Origin: Candidatus Arcticimaribacter sp.
Lineage (GTDB): Bacteria; Bacteroidota; Bacteroidia; Flavobacteriales; Flavobacteriaceae
Assembly: GCA_011526335.1 (NCBI GenBank)
Contig: WTJB01000149.1
Location: 1 to 6,374 of the forward strand
Reading direction: 5' to 3'
Length of the DNA stretch: 6,374 nt
Below, piece by piece: positions 1 to 5,879 of this stretch (within the stretch, counting starts at the first letter, position 1; each line of letters begins with the position of its first letter). The position numbers were made by a program, and so were the translations under genes. Under the pieces are notes generated by a model that made no database searches, had not been told where the DNA came from, and worked only from the letters and a program-made list of their open reading frames with translations.

Positions 1-172
1 CTTTAGACGTTCGCTTTTTATAATTTTCAAATTCAGCAAAAAGACGCACATATTTGTCCTTTTCTTGTGCCAAGTTGTCTTCTAATTCGGCAACTTTTTT
101 GGCGGAAGAATTGGCTTTCTTTTTGACCGGTTTCTTCTCAGGTGCTGTTTTTGCTTCTTTTTTATCGCTCAT
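1..172 (-). CDS. grpE: GrpE nucleotide exchange factor, N-terminal part (cut by window edge)
   Basis: GrpE is the cytoplasmic co-chaperone that releases ADP from DnaK, completing the DnaK/DnaJ folding cycle. Only the first 57 codons are present; the rest lies left of the window. Residues 1-27 are a Lys/Ala/Pro/Ser-rich, probably disordered tail. Residues 28-57 begin the long coiled-coil helix and carry the family signature LFAEFENYKKRTSK (44-57), which matches the start of the conserved GrpE domain (PF01025). The ATG at 172-170 is the first Met ahead of this domain and lies just downstream of the sigma-54-like element. No Shine-Dalgarno sequence is visible; the leader is A/T-rich, as is common in this phylum. 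In many Bacteroidota dnaJ follows grpE, but that side is outside the window. The assignment rests on the signature and is strong even though the gene is partial. Confidence 0.93.
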   Translation of the reverse strand, partial: MSDKKEAKTAPEKKPVKKKANSSAKKVAELEDNLAQEKDKYVRLFAEFENYKKRTSK

Positions 173-194
173 GTGTGCTATTTTCAAAAATCTA

Positions 195-211
195 GGCAAA
201 AGTACTGCCAA
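195..211 (-). promoter_or_regulatory. Sigma-54 (RpoN)-type -24/-12 promoter element upstream of grpE
   Basis: Read on the minus strand the sequence is TTGGCAGTACTTTTGCC. It has the invariant GG (209-208) and GC (197-196) separated by exactly 10 nt, as in the RpoN consensus TGGCAC-N5-TTGC. It departs from that consensus at the C of GGCAC (G here). Transcription would start near 184, giving a leader of about 12 nt before the grpE ATG. The match and orientation are seen directly. Use of sigma-54 for grpE in this organism is inference. Confidence 0.55.
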
Positions 212-223
212 TTTTTATGACTT

Positions 224-234
224 GACAAATTGTC
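224..234. promoter_or_regulatory. 11-bp palindrome, possible operator or activator site
   Basis: GACAA-A-TTGTC is a perfect inverted repeat with 5-bp arms around one central base. It lies 12 nt upstream of the sigma-54-like element on the grpE side and about 155 nt before the plus-strand secretion gene. A sigma-54 promoter needs an activator, and a symmetric site here would suit a dimeric regulator. Its centre would be near -45, closer than usual for classical enhancer sites, so a repressor site is equally possible. It does not resemble the HrcA CIRCE element. Confidence 0.35.
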
Positions 235-239
235 GCATA

Positions 240-274
240 ATTTATTACAATACAAAATCTACCATTTATTACAA
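240..274. repeat. Pair of 11-nt direct repeats (ATTTATTACAA), 24-nt period
   Basis: ATTTATTACAA occurs at 240-250 and again at 264-274. The copies are exact and start 24 nt apart, slightly more than two helical turns. They sit in the A/T-rich spacer between the divergent grpE and secretion genes. They could be paired protein-binding sites or a chance product of low-complexity DNA. No known motif is recognised. Confidence 0.3.
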
Positions 275-357
275 GAATTTAACCAACGGTTACTTTGTTA
301 CTACCATTAAGAACAGTTGGGGTTAAAATCTAAGCGGAATACGACAAATTTGAGGGT

Positions 358-377
358 ATATCCTATAAGAAGGATAT
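358..377 (+). promoter_or_regulatory. Leader hairpin covering the Shine-Dalgarno-like sequence of the secretion operon
   Basis: ATATCCT (358-364) and AGGATAT (371-377) form a perfect 7-bp stem with a 6-nt loop (ATAAGA). The 3' arm and loop contain AGAAGGA, the only Shine-Dalgarno-like sequence upstream of the ATG at 389, ending about 14 nt before it. If the leader RNA includes this segment, folding would hide the ribosome-binding site. The stem is A/U-rich and of modest stability, so the fold is possible rather than certain. Confidence 0.4.
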
Positions 378-388
378 CGATTAACATC

Positions 389-1345
389 ATGAACGTACTC
401 TACCCGATCGCTTTATTTTTCTTTCTTATTTCCCATAGTATTTTTTCTCAAATTGCCTTTTATGACAATGTCTTTTTGGCCGAAGAAGGTACCTTGGGTA
501 TCTTCACTTCAGAGGCTAGGTTCATCGCAGGAGGCATTCGAACAGATGATGCGCGTCCGGGGATTACTTATTTTGCTCCGAATACGCAATGGACAGGAGC
601 AACACATACCGCACACGTTGAGGGCTATGTTTGGATAACCGATCATTCCGATTTTGATTTTCCCGTCGGGCATGAGGAAATCTTCCAGCCCATGGCCGTA
701 CACAATAGTCCCAACAGCAGTATTGCGGGTCGATTTGTACACCTAACGCCTCCTGTAGCGCCCATTGAAAGCGGAATTGGGAAAATAGCACAAAACTACT
801 TTTGGGAAGTCATTGGAGATGTCCCCGCACAATTGTCCTTCGGCTGGACCTCCCTTTCCAACTTATCTGAGCTAACGGATGATATCGAAAATTTAATCCT
901 AGTCGGTCATAATGGCAACCAATGGAAAATAATCCCTTCCCAATTGAACACCAATTTTTTTGGAGACGCAGCAGCTTCTACCTTAAACGCGGGAGCCATA
1001 ACCGCCCTCGACAAGGTGGACCTGAACACCTATTCCCGTTTTACCCTCGGGTCTGTTGTAAAAGATACCCGCATACAGGTGTCTGAAGCCTTTACACCCA
1101 ACGGAGATGGCATTAATGACACTTGGCACATACGTAACATTGACCTATACCCAAATGCGAACATACGTGTCTTTAACCGATGGGGAAGTCGCATTTTTGA
1201 AGCGAAAAACGGTTATGAAAACGACTGGAATGGTCACTTTGCCGAAAAAAGAAATCCCCTGCCAAGCGCTCCCTATTTCTATCAAATTGATTTAGAATCT
1301 GATGGAGAAGTGGATATCGAAGGATGGCTATACATCAACTACTAA
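389..1345 (+). CDS. Secreted protein with T9SS type B (gliding motility-associated) C-terminal sorting domain
   Basis: This is a 318-residue exported protein. Residues 1-21 form a Sec signal peptide with a hydrophobic core (PIALFFFLI) and a likely cut near SIFSQ. Residues 231-318 are the type B sorting domain (TIGR04131/CHU_C, PF13585), recognised from AFTPNGDGIND (234-244), RVFNRWG and the terminal GWLYINY. This domain directs proteins through the type IX secretion system to the cell surface or medium. The middle (about 22-230) is a predicted beta-rich region with a FPVG motif often seen in such flavobacterial proteins. It shows no catalytic motif, so its surface role is unknown. The frame stays open upstream to 317, but the 389 ATG is preferred because it begins the signal peptide. 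The protein is short for a type B cargo, many of which are adhesins of more than 1000 residues. The next gene, 13 nt downstream, is its probable SprF-like partner. Confidence 0.88.
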   Translation: MNVLYPIALFFFLISHSIFSQIAFYDNVFLAEEGTLGIFTSEARFIAGGIRTDDARPGITYFAPNTQWTGATHTAHVEGYVWITDHSDFDFPVGHEEIFQPMAVHNSPNSSIAGRFVHLTPPVAPIESGIGKIAQNYFWEVIGDVPAQLSFGWTSLSNLSELTDDIENLILVGHNGNQWKIIPSQLNTNFFGDAAASTLNAGAITALDKVDLNTYSRFTLGSVVKDTRIQVSEAFTPNGDGINDTWHIRNIDLYPNANIRVFNRWGSRIFEAKNGYENDWNGHFAEKRNPLPSAPYFYQIDLESDGEVDIEGWLYINY

Positions 1346-1358
1346 TGCCTATACGATT

Positions 1359-2261
1359 GTGAGATATAAAATTTGGACCCTTATTCTATTATTTTTTAGC
1401 ATAAATTTTCTCTATTCCCAACAAGAGGTTAACTATGCCTTATACAAAAGGCATTTTAACATCATCAACCCAGGGGTAGCGGGAGTGGGAGAATCCACCT
1501 ACATGAATCTCAGCATTAGAACCCAATGGACAGGCATTAAAAATGCACCTGAAACACAAGCGTTTTCCTACAGTGTGCCCTACAGAAATAAAAAAGTGGG
1601 CTTGGGATTTACCGTGATCAATGACAAAATTTCTATTGAACGACAGACGCAACTCTTTGCAGATTTTTCTTACCAATTGGATTTTAATAGAGACACCAGT
1701 TTATATCTCGGATTAAAAGGCGGAGGAAACCTCTTCCGCTTGCTTGGGGATGACACTTCTATTTATGACGACAATGGTCTTATTATCGATCCTGAAATCA
1801 GAACCTTTTCACTTTTTTTATCCAATGTAGGGGTGGGCATCTATTTGGAAAATCCTGACAAATTTTTCCTTTCCCTTTCTGTCCCAAGAATACTGAACAC
1901 CAAACGTTTTAAGGAACAGGATGGCCAAATCACTACCGCTACAGATCGACCTCATTATTTTACCAGTGCAGGAATACATTTACACACCAGTCAAGATTGG
2001 ACCATTACGCCTTCCTTTTTATGGGCCGTGGTAAAAGATGCTCCAAGTTCGTTTGTCTGTGATCTTGGTTTTTCGTTTCAAAACGTTTTTGATTTTGGAG
2101 TACAGTACACTAATTCGCAAAGCTTAGGAGGAAATGCTTTTTTAAAGTTAAGTAAAAGTTTACAATTTGGATACGCCTACGACTCACCGATTAATACCCA
2201 ATTACGCGCGAGTGCCCTCGCCACCCATGAAATTCTTTTAAGAGTCACGTTAAACAACTAA
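1359..2261 (+). CDS. PorP/SprF family type IX secretion outer-membrane protein
   Basis: This is a 300-residue outer-membrane beta-barrel of the PorP/SprF family (PF11751). Members help the type IX secretion system export or anchor type B cargo; SprF does this for the SprB adhesin in Flavobacterium. Residues 1-20 form a signal peptide (core WTLILLFFSINFL, cut near YSQ). The family hallmarks follow: YALYKRHFNIINPGVAG (26-42) and RTQWTG (54-59), then alternating polar and hydrophobic strands to the C-terminus. Start choice: GTG at 1359, 13 nt after the upstream stop, gives a proper signal peptide. The ATG at 1302 lies inside the upstream gene and would add 19 residues that spoil the signal, and no in-frame ATG lies between them. 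Length fits the family (about 300). It is not SprF or PorP themselves on this evidence, so no symbol is given. The spacing implies co-transcription with, and dedication to, the upstream cargo. Confidence 0.88.
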   Translation: MRYKIWTLILLFFSINFLYSQQEVNYALYKRHFNIINPGVAGVGESTYMNLSIRTQWTGIKNAPETQAFSYSVPYRNKKVGLGFTVINDKISIERQTQLFADFSYQLDFNRDTSLYLGLKGGGNLFRLLGDDTSIYDDNGLIIDPEIRTFSLFLSNVGVGIYLENPDKFFLSLSVPRILNTKRFKEQDGQITTATDRPHYFTSAGIHLHTSQDWTITPSFLWAVVKDAPSSFVCDLGFSFQNVFDFGVQYTNSQSLGGNAFLKLSKSLQFGYAYDSPINTQLRASALATHEILLRVTLNN

Positions 2262-2263
2262 AA

Positions 2264-2647
2264 ATGAACACGATTCTTAACCATTGGAATTCTCTACATG
2301 TTAACTTAATTGCCCTAAAACATTTACTCAATTACACCCTTGATCTTAGTGCGGTTTTGCATAAGAAAAAAAGAAATCATTATCGCTATCAGCTGGTAAA
2401 CAGGCTTTTGTTTGAATTACAAAAAAGCTCCCTTGCAAAACGATGCCAAGAAAACAACATTAAAAAGGGATACGCCCTTTTTAGACGTAAAATTCCACTA
2501 AACAACCAAATTAGTGAAAGTCAAATGGAATTGATCATTCATGATTTGATCGTTAAAAGCTTAAAAATAAATGAATCCCTTAAAAAGGATAACGACGAGT
2601 ATCGGGAGGTATTCTGTAATAAAGTCCGAAAATATTTAATTAATTAA
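2264..2647 (+). CDS. Hypothetical basic helical protein, third gene of the secretion operon
   Basis: I do not recognise this 127-residue protein. It starts 2 nt after the stop of the PorP/SprF gene, so it is almost certainly on the same transcript and probably translationally coupled. It has no signal peptide or membrane span, so it is predicted to be cytoplasmic. The composition is rich in Lys, Asn, Leu and Ile, with basic clusters such as HKKKRNHYRYQ (33-43) and FRRK, and it appears almost wholly alpha-helical. Two Cys residues are present without a metal-site pattern. A nucleic-acid-binding or small adaptor role would fit the charge, but nothing specific supports it. Codon use looks somewhat more A/T-rich than in the two genes before it, which may hint at a different origin. 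The reading frame is intact, and its last 8 nt overlap the convergent oxidoreductase gene. It is confidently a gene, with function unknown. Confidence 0.72.
   Translation: MNTILNHWNSLHVNLIALKHLLNYTLDLSAVLHKKKRNHYRYQLVNRLLFELQKSSLAKRCQENNIKKGYALFRRKIPLNNQISESQMELIIHDLIVKSLKINESLKKDNDEYREVFCNKVRKYLIN
2636..2647. other. 12-bp palindrome shared by two convergent stop codons
   Basis: TTAATTAATTAA is a perfect palindrome that supplies the TAA stop of the plus-strand gene (2645-2647) and the TAA stop of the minus-strand oxidoreductase (2642-2640). The genes overlap tail to tail by 8 nt, so no spacer exists for a conventional intrinsic terminator. No G/C-rich hairpin with a U-tract is visible on either side. 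Confidence 0.6.
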
Positions 2648-3551
2648 GAAGGGATTTCATCGCTTCTTTGAGGTTTGGGTAGCGAAATAAAAAGCCCTTA
2701 TCCATAACTTTCTGCGCACTTACATTTTGGCTATTGAATACCAAAACACTCATTTCTCCGGCTATTGCACGTATAAGTATAGCAGGAACTGGGGGCAGAA
2801 AAAACGGACGCCTAAGTACCTGAGCTAAGGTTTTAGCAAAAACTTTTTGAGGGACCGGATTCGGGCTCACCCCGTTATAGACTCCTTCCCACTGCTTCTC
2901 CATAACAGTCATAAACATGTGCACCAAATCGTCTATATGAATCCACGACTGCACTTGTTTTCCTGAACCAAAAGCAGCCCCTAGGCCTAAAGATGTAGGT
3001 ATCTTCATGGGGCCCAACACTCCGCCTTTTGGAGTCAATACCAAACCAATTCTTATCTTCGACACCATCAACCCTAAAGCGGAAAGGGCATCCGCTTCTT
3101 TCTCCCAGGCCAAACATACTTTTTCTAAAAATGAATTGGGTTTTCCTATATAATCTTCGGTATACACTAGACGATCTGAGGAGGGATATAAACCTATGGC
3201 TGAAGCCGATATAAAGTGTTTGATCGTGTTTTTTTCGCCTAAATTTTTGATGGCTTGAAAGAGCAATTGTGTACTTTTTACACGACTGTCGAGTATGTTT
3301 GCCTTATTTTTTTTGGTCCATCGTTGAGAAATACTCGCCCCCGCCAAGTGGATAACACAATCAACCCCATCGAAGCATTCTTCATCAATTTGTTCTTTCT
3401 CGGGGTTCCAATAAAATCCTGTGGCACCCGATAACGCTTGGGTTTGACCTTTTCGCGTTGTGAGGTAGTGTACGCTATGATCCTTTTGGATCAACGCCTG
3501 TAAAAGAGGTTGACCCACTAATCCAGTGACCCCTGTAATTAAAACTTTCAT
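2640..3551 (-). CDS. TIGR01777 family SDR oxidoreductase (YfcH/SDR39U1-like epimerase)
   Basis: This is a 303-residue cytoplasmic protein of the extended, atypical short-chain dehydrogenase family that includes E. coli YfcH and human SDR39U1. Residues 1-13 (MKVLITGVTGLVG) hold the GxxGxxG dinucleotide-binding loop (Gly7, Gly10, Gly13) of a Rossmann fold. HLAGASISQRWT (68-79), SASAIGLYP (115-123) and the GSGKQVQSWIHIDDLV segment (195-210) are family landmarks. The C-terminal 50 residues match DUF1731 (PF08338). Length is normal for the family (about 300). No canonical SDR YxxxK is visible near SAIGLYP, as is usual in this group, and the substrate is unknown; NADP(H) binding is inferred. The Met at 3551 is chosen because it starts directly at the Rossmann strand; an upstream in-frame start at 3578 would add 9 residues not expected in the family. 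It lies 38 nt downstream of mnmD, probably in one operon. Confidence 0.9.
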   Translation of the reverse strand: MKVLITGVTGLVGQPLLQALIQKDHSVHYLTTRKGQTQALSGATGFYWNPEKEQIDEECFDGVDCVIHLAGASISQRWTKKNKANILDSRVKSTQLLFQAIKNLGEKNTIKHFISASAIGLYPSSDRLVYTEDYIGKPNSFLEKVCLAWEKEADALSALGLMVSKIRIGLVLTPKGGVLGPMKIPTSLGLGAAFGSGKQVQSWIHIDDLVHMFMTVMEKQWEGVYNGVSPNPVPQKVFAKTLAQVLRRPFFLPPVPAILIRAIAGEMSVLVFNSQNVSAQKVMDKGFLFRYPNLKEAMKSLLN

Positions 3552-3589
3552 CGCTTTTTTTAGGGTAAAGATACGCAAAGACAGCGGTC

Positions 3590-4276
3590 CTATCTAGACG
3601 AAGTGCGAATTGCCCTAATCATTTCTCGCTTCCCCGGAGGTCCAGCTAAACGTTCTACCGCTAAACCCATTTTTTCAAGGGCTCTTCTCATGCTTCCTTT
3701 GGCAGAATAGGTAACAAAAACCCCTCCTGGACGAAGCTGTTCAGCCAAACGGTAAAACACCTCATCTTCCCATAGTTCGGGTTGTGTTCTCGCTCCGAAA
3801 GCATCATAAAATATCACATCATAAGAAGAATCAAAACTGAAATCTTCTAGTTTGGTGTTGACTTTTTTAAGCTGAAAGTCCTCCTGAATAGAAATCATTT
3901 CTTCCCATTCAGATTCGTGAATTGTTTTAAAAAAATGCAATTCTTCTGGAGAGAGAAATGCAGAAAAATCTTCTTTTAACACCAAATCAGCAGACAAAGG
4001 GAATGCTTCTATAGTGGTCATTTTCGTAGAAATTTTTTGAGAAAGGGATGCTTTTAAAGCCAGTAAAACATTTAAGCCTGTCCCCATTCCCATTTCAAAA
4101 ATAGAACAGCTGGGTGCGGTAGGGTGTAATGATCTCCAATGCGCCAAGCCCTTTTCGATAAAAACATAATTCGACTCTTGCACAGCACCATGACGGGAAT
4201 GGTAGTACTCATCTAAGGCTTGCATATAAAATGTAGGGCTACCATCTGCAGTGGTATATATTTCTTTTTCTTGCAT
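3590..4276 (-). CDS. mnmD: tRNA mnm5s2U34 methyltransferase MnmD (stand-alone MnmC2-type)
   Basis: This enzyme methylates the 5-aminomethyl group of wobble uridine 34 with S-adenosylmethionine, giving 5-methylaminomethyl(-2-thio)uridine in certain tRNAs. It is the stand-alone equivalent of the C-terminal methyltransferase half of enterobacterial MnmC (DUF752, PF05430); no FAD-dependent oxidase domain is attached. The 228 residues contain the SAM-binding loop FEMGMGTGLN (60-69), the acidic end of strand 2 (TIEAFP, 88-93), the catalytic-region motif YDAFGARTQPELW (157-169), TYSAKG (189-194) and GPPGKREM (212-219), all typical of the family. The ATG at 4276 begins just before the conserved YTTADGSPTF start; the frame is open for 50 more codons upstream, but that part is not family-like and would overlap ilvE. 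It is divergent from ilvE and followed after 38 nt by the SDR gene. Confidence 0.92.
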   Translation of the reverse strand: MQEKEIYTTADGSPTFYMQALDEYYHSRHGAVQESNYVFIEKGLAHWRSLHPTAPSCSIFEMGMGTGLNVLLALKASLSQKISTKMTTIEAFPLSADLVLKEDFSAFLSPEELHFFKTIHESEWEEMISIQEDFQLKKVNTKLEDFSFDSSYDVIFYDAFGARTQPELWEDEVFYRLAEQLRPGGVFVTYSAKGSMRRALEKMGLAVERLAGPPGKREMIRAIRTSSR

Positions 4277-4402
4277 GGTTTTAAATTTACGACAAAAAAT
4301 AGGACATCTTTTTATTAGATATACAATACTGCTACAGTTTTTTAGAATTTGCCTATCCTTATGAGAATTAATCTTTACATTAGTTCTAGAATTGAATTTG
4401 CC
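4277..4402. promoter_or_regulatory. Divergent promoter region between mnmD and ilvE
   Basis: This 126-bp A/T-rich spacer must hold the promoters of both genes. Near-matches to the Bacteroidota -7 element TAnnTTTG, each with one extra base, are TATTTTTTG toward mnmD (4301-4293) and TAGAATTTG toward ilvE (4343-4351). The 9-mer GAATTTGCC occurs at 4345-4353 and again at 4394-4402, directly before the ilvE ATG. No leader peptide rich in branched-chain codons and no attenuator hairpin is visible. Exact promoters are uncertain. Confidence 0.35.
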
Positions 4403-5452
4403 ATGCGTGTAGAGATAAATAAACAATCAAAAATTGATGCTGTAGATTTTGACAACCTCGACTTTGGGATGTTATTTACAGATCATATGTTTGTCTGCGA
4501 CTATAAAGACGGAGAGTGGAAAGAACCTCAAATCATTCCTTATCAGCCTATCGCGGTTGACCCCTCTATGAGTGCTCTACATTATGGTCAAGCCGTATTT
4601 GAGGGAATGAAAGCGTATAAGGACCAAGCCGGAGAAGTATTTTTGTTTCGTCCAGAAGAAAACTTTCATCGCATCAACCGATCTTCAGAAAGATTGGCCA
4701 TACCTGCTTTTCCAAAAAACTATTTTTTTGAAGGGCTTGAAAAACTTTTGGCGCTTGACAAAGAATGGATAAAAAGCGGAATTGGAAATTCACTTTACAT
4801 ACGCCCTTTTGTATTTGCGAGTCAAGCGGGTGTACAAGCCTCAGCCTCCAACGAATATAAATTTATGATTATTTGTGCTCCTGTAGGGGCTTATTACGGT
4901 GGAGAATTGCATGTAAAAATTGCCGAAAAATATTCAAGAGCTGCCCAAGGCGGTGTAGGGTATGCGAAAGCGGCAGGAAATTATGCAGCACAATTTTACC
5001 CGACAAAACTTGCACAAGATGAGGGTTATCAGCAGGTTATCTGGACCGATGCCCATTCGCATGAATACCTAGAAGAAGCAGGGACAATGAATATTTTCTT
5101 TCGTATCGGGGAACGTCTTGTGACGGCCCCAACAACAGACACCATCCTTGATGGGGTTACCCGAAAAAGTATCATTAAAATAGCTGAACACTTGGGTATA
5201 GATGTGGAAGTTCGACCTGTTCGTGTAGATGAAATCATTGCAGCGCATGCCCAAGGCCAATTAAAAGAAGTGTTTGGTGCCGGGACTGCCGTGGTGGTAA
5301 GCCAGATACACTCCATAGGCTATAAAGGAGAAAAATACACCCTCCCTAAGCTAGACAATTACATGGCTGATCAACTGAAATCACACATCATGGGAATTCA
5401 GTACAATGAGCTAGAAGATCCCTTTCAATGGAGACACGCCGTTAGGACTTAA
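4403..5452 (+). CDS. ilvE: Branched-chain amino-acid aminotransferase
   Basis: This is a PLP-dependent fold-type IV transaminase (PF01063, TIGR01123-like) that interconverts Val, Leu and Ile with their 2-oxo acids using glutamate/2-oxoglutarate in the cytoplasm. The 349 residues include the N-terminal MLFTDHMFVCDY segment (23-34), YGQAVFEGMKAY (61-72), the cofactor lysine in YAKAAGNYA (Lys189), EEAGTMNIFF (224-233), the phosphate-cup region ILDGVTRKSI (248-257) and FGAGTA (291-296). The C-terminal GIQYNELEDPFQW is also typical of this type. The ATG at 4403 fits the family N-terminus; an in-frame ATG at 4361 would add 14 residues without family resemblance. No Shine-Dalgarno sequence precedes either. 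The gene stands alone on its strand, away from any ilv/leu cluster in this window, and ends 11 nt inside the convergent MazG-like gene. Confidence 0.94.
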   Translation: MRVEINKQSKIDAVDFDNLDFGMLFTDHMFVCDYKDGEWKEPQIIPYQPIAVDPSMSALHYGQAVFEGMKAYKDQAGEVFLFRPEENFHRINRSSERLAIPAFPKNYFFEGLEKLLALDKEWIKSGIGNSLYIRPFVFASQAGVQASASNEYKFMIICAPVGAYYGGELHVKIAEKYSRAAQGGVGYAKAAGNYAAQFYPTKLAQDEGYQQVIWTDAHSHEYLEEAGTMNIFFRIGERLVTAPTTDTILDGVTRKSIIKIAEHLGIDVEVRPVRVDEIIAAHAQGQLKEVFGAGTAVVVSQIHSIGYKGEKYTLPKLDNYMADQLKSHIMGIQYNELEDPFQWRHAVRT

Positions 5453-5831
5453 GAATACGAGAAATATCGGGTTTGAAATAATTAGGTCCTTTCAACACTT
5501 TCCCATCCTCTCGGTAAATAGGCTCCCCATTTTCGCCTAACTTGCTCATGTTGGAACGTTGAATTTCATCAAAAACTTCAACAATTTTGTCTTGCATCCC
5601 ATGACTGATAATGGTACCACACAAAATGTATAACATATCCCCGAGTGCATCAGCCACTTCGACCAGATCGTTGTTGAGGGCTGCCTCCAGGTATTCTTCA
5701 TTTTCTTCTTTCATCAGATTGAAGCGTAGTCTTTTTATATCTTCCGTAATATCAATAGTAGGCGTTTCTTGGTGTTCAATTTTAAAGGCTTCGTGAAATT
5801 TTTTAACGGCTTTGATATGATGATCCATCAT
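5442..5831 (-). CDS. MazG-like nucleoside triphosphate pyrophosphohydrolase family protein
   Basis: This is a 129-residue all-alpha protein of the MazG/PRA-PH superfamily (PF01503-like), which hydrolyses (d)NTPs or related nucleotides to the monophosphate and pyrophosphate and needs Mg2+. The metal-binding signature is complete: EENEE with Glu42, Glu43 and Glu46 on one helix, then EVADALGD with Glu58, Asp61 and Asp65 on the next. The C-terminal part (NMSKLGENGEPIYREDGKVLKGPNYFKPDI, described here by its ends at about 94-123) is a conserved tail of a Bacteroidota subgroup. The substrate is not deducible; house-cleaning of non-canonical nucleotides is a common role, and it is not hisE because no his genes are nearby. 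Two adjacent ATGs (5831 and 5828) are possible starts. It converges on ilvE with an 11-nt overlap and is divergent from the small membrane-protein gene. Confidence 0.85.
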   Translation of the reverse strand: MMDHHIKAVKKFHEAFKIEHQETPTIDITEDIKRLRFNLMKEENEEYLEAALNNDLVEVADALGDMLYILCGTIISHGMQDKIVEVFDEIQRSNMSKLGENGEPIYREDGKVLKGPNYFKPDISRILKS

Positions 5832-5837
5832 TTGGTA

Positions 5838-5845
5838 TACTTTTG
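5838..5845 (+). promoter_or_regulatory. Bacteroidota-type -7 promoter element (TACTTTTG)
   Basis: TACTTTTG matches the phylum's primary sigma-factor -7 consensus TAnnTTTG exactly. A TTTG at 5811-5814 could serve as the -33 element, although the 23-nt gap is somewhat longer than usual. Transcription would start near 5851, leaving a leader of about 29 nt before the ATG at 5880. It probably drives the two-gene unit at the right end. Confidence 0.5.
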
Positions 5846-5879
5846 TTAATAATAGTTCTAATGTATAAATAAGTACTGA

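Noticed and set aside
222..227. TTGACA as a classical -35 box
   Set aside because: Bacteroidota primary sigma factors do not use TTGACA/TATAAT, no matching -10 lies 17 nt downstream, and the bases belong partly to the palindrome.
291..297. TACTTTG as the -7 element of the secretion operon
   Set aside because: It is one base short of TAnnTTTG and has no TTTG at a suitable -33 distance, so it is too weak to annotate.
54..326. 90-residue plus-strand frame antisense to grpE
   Set aside because: It is the complement of the grpE N-terminus extended into the A/T-rich spacer. The GrpE signature on the minus strand is clear and the plus-strand product has no coherent features.
317..388. N-terminal extension of the type B cargo protein from the start at 317
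   Set aside because: It would put 24 polar residues before an otherwise perfect signal peptide, and it reads through the leader hairpin and Shine-Dalgarno-like site.
2875..3214. Two overlapping frames inside the oxidoreductase gene, one on each strand
   Set aside because: They are shadows of the TIGR01777 coding sequence, whose motifs are intact in one frame only.
4277..4426. 50-codon upstream extension of mnmD
   Set aside because: It would overlap the ilvE start, has no family resemblance, and the conserved MnmD N-terminus begins right after the Met at 4276.
5029..5316. Antisense frames within ilvE
   Set aside because: They lie opposite conserved aminotransferase motifs and have no start context or recognisable features.
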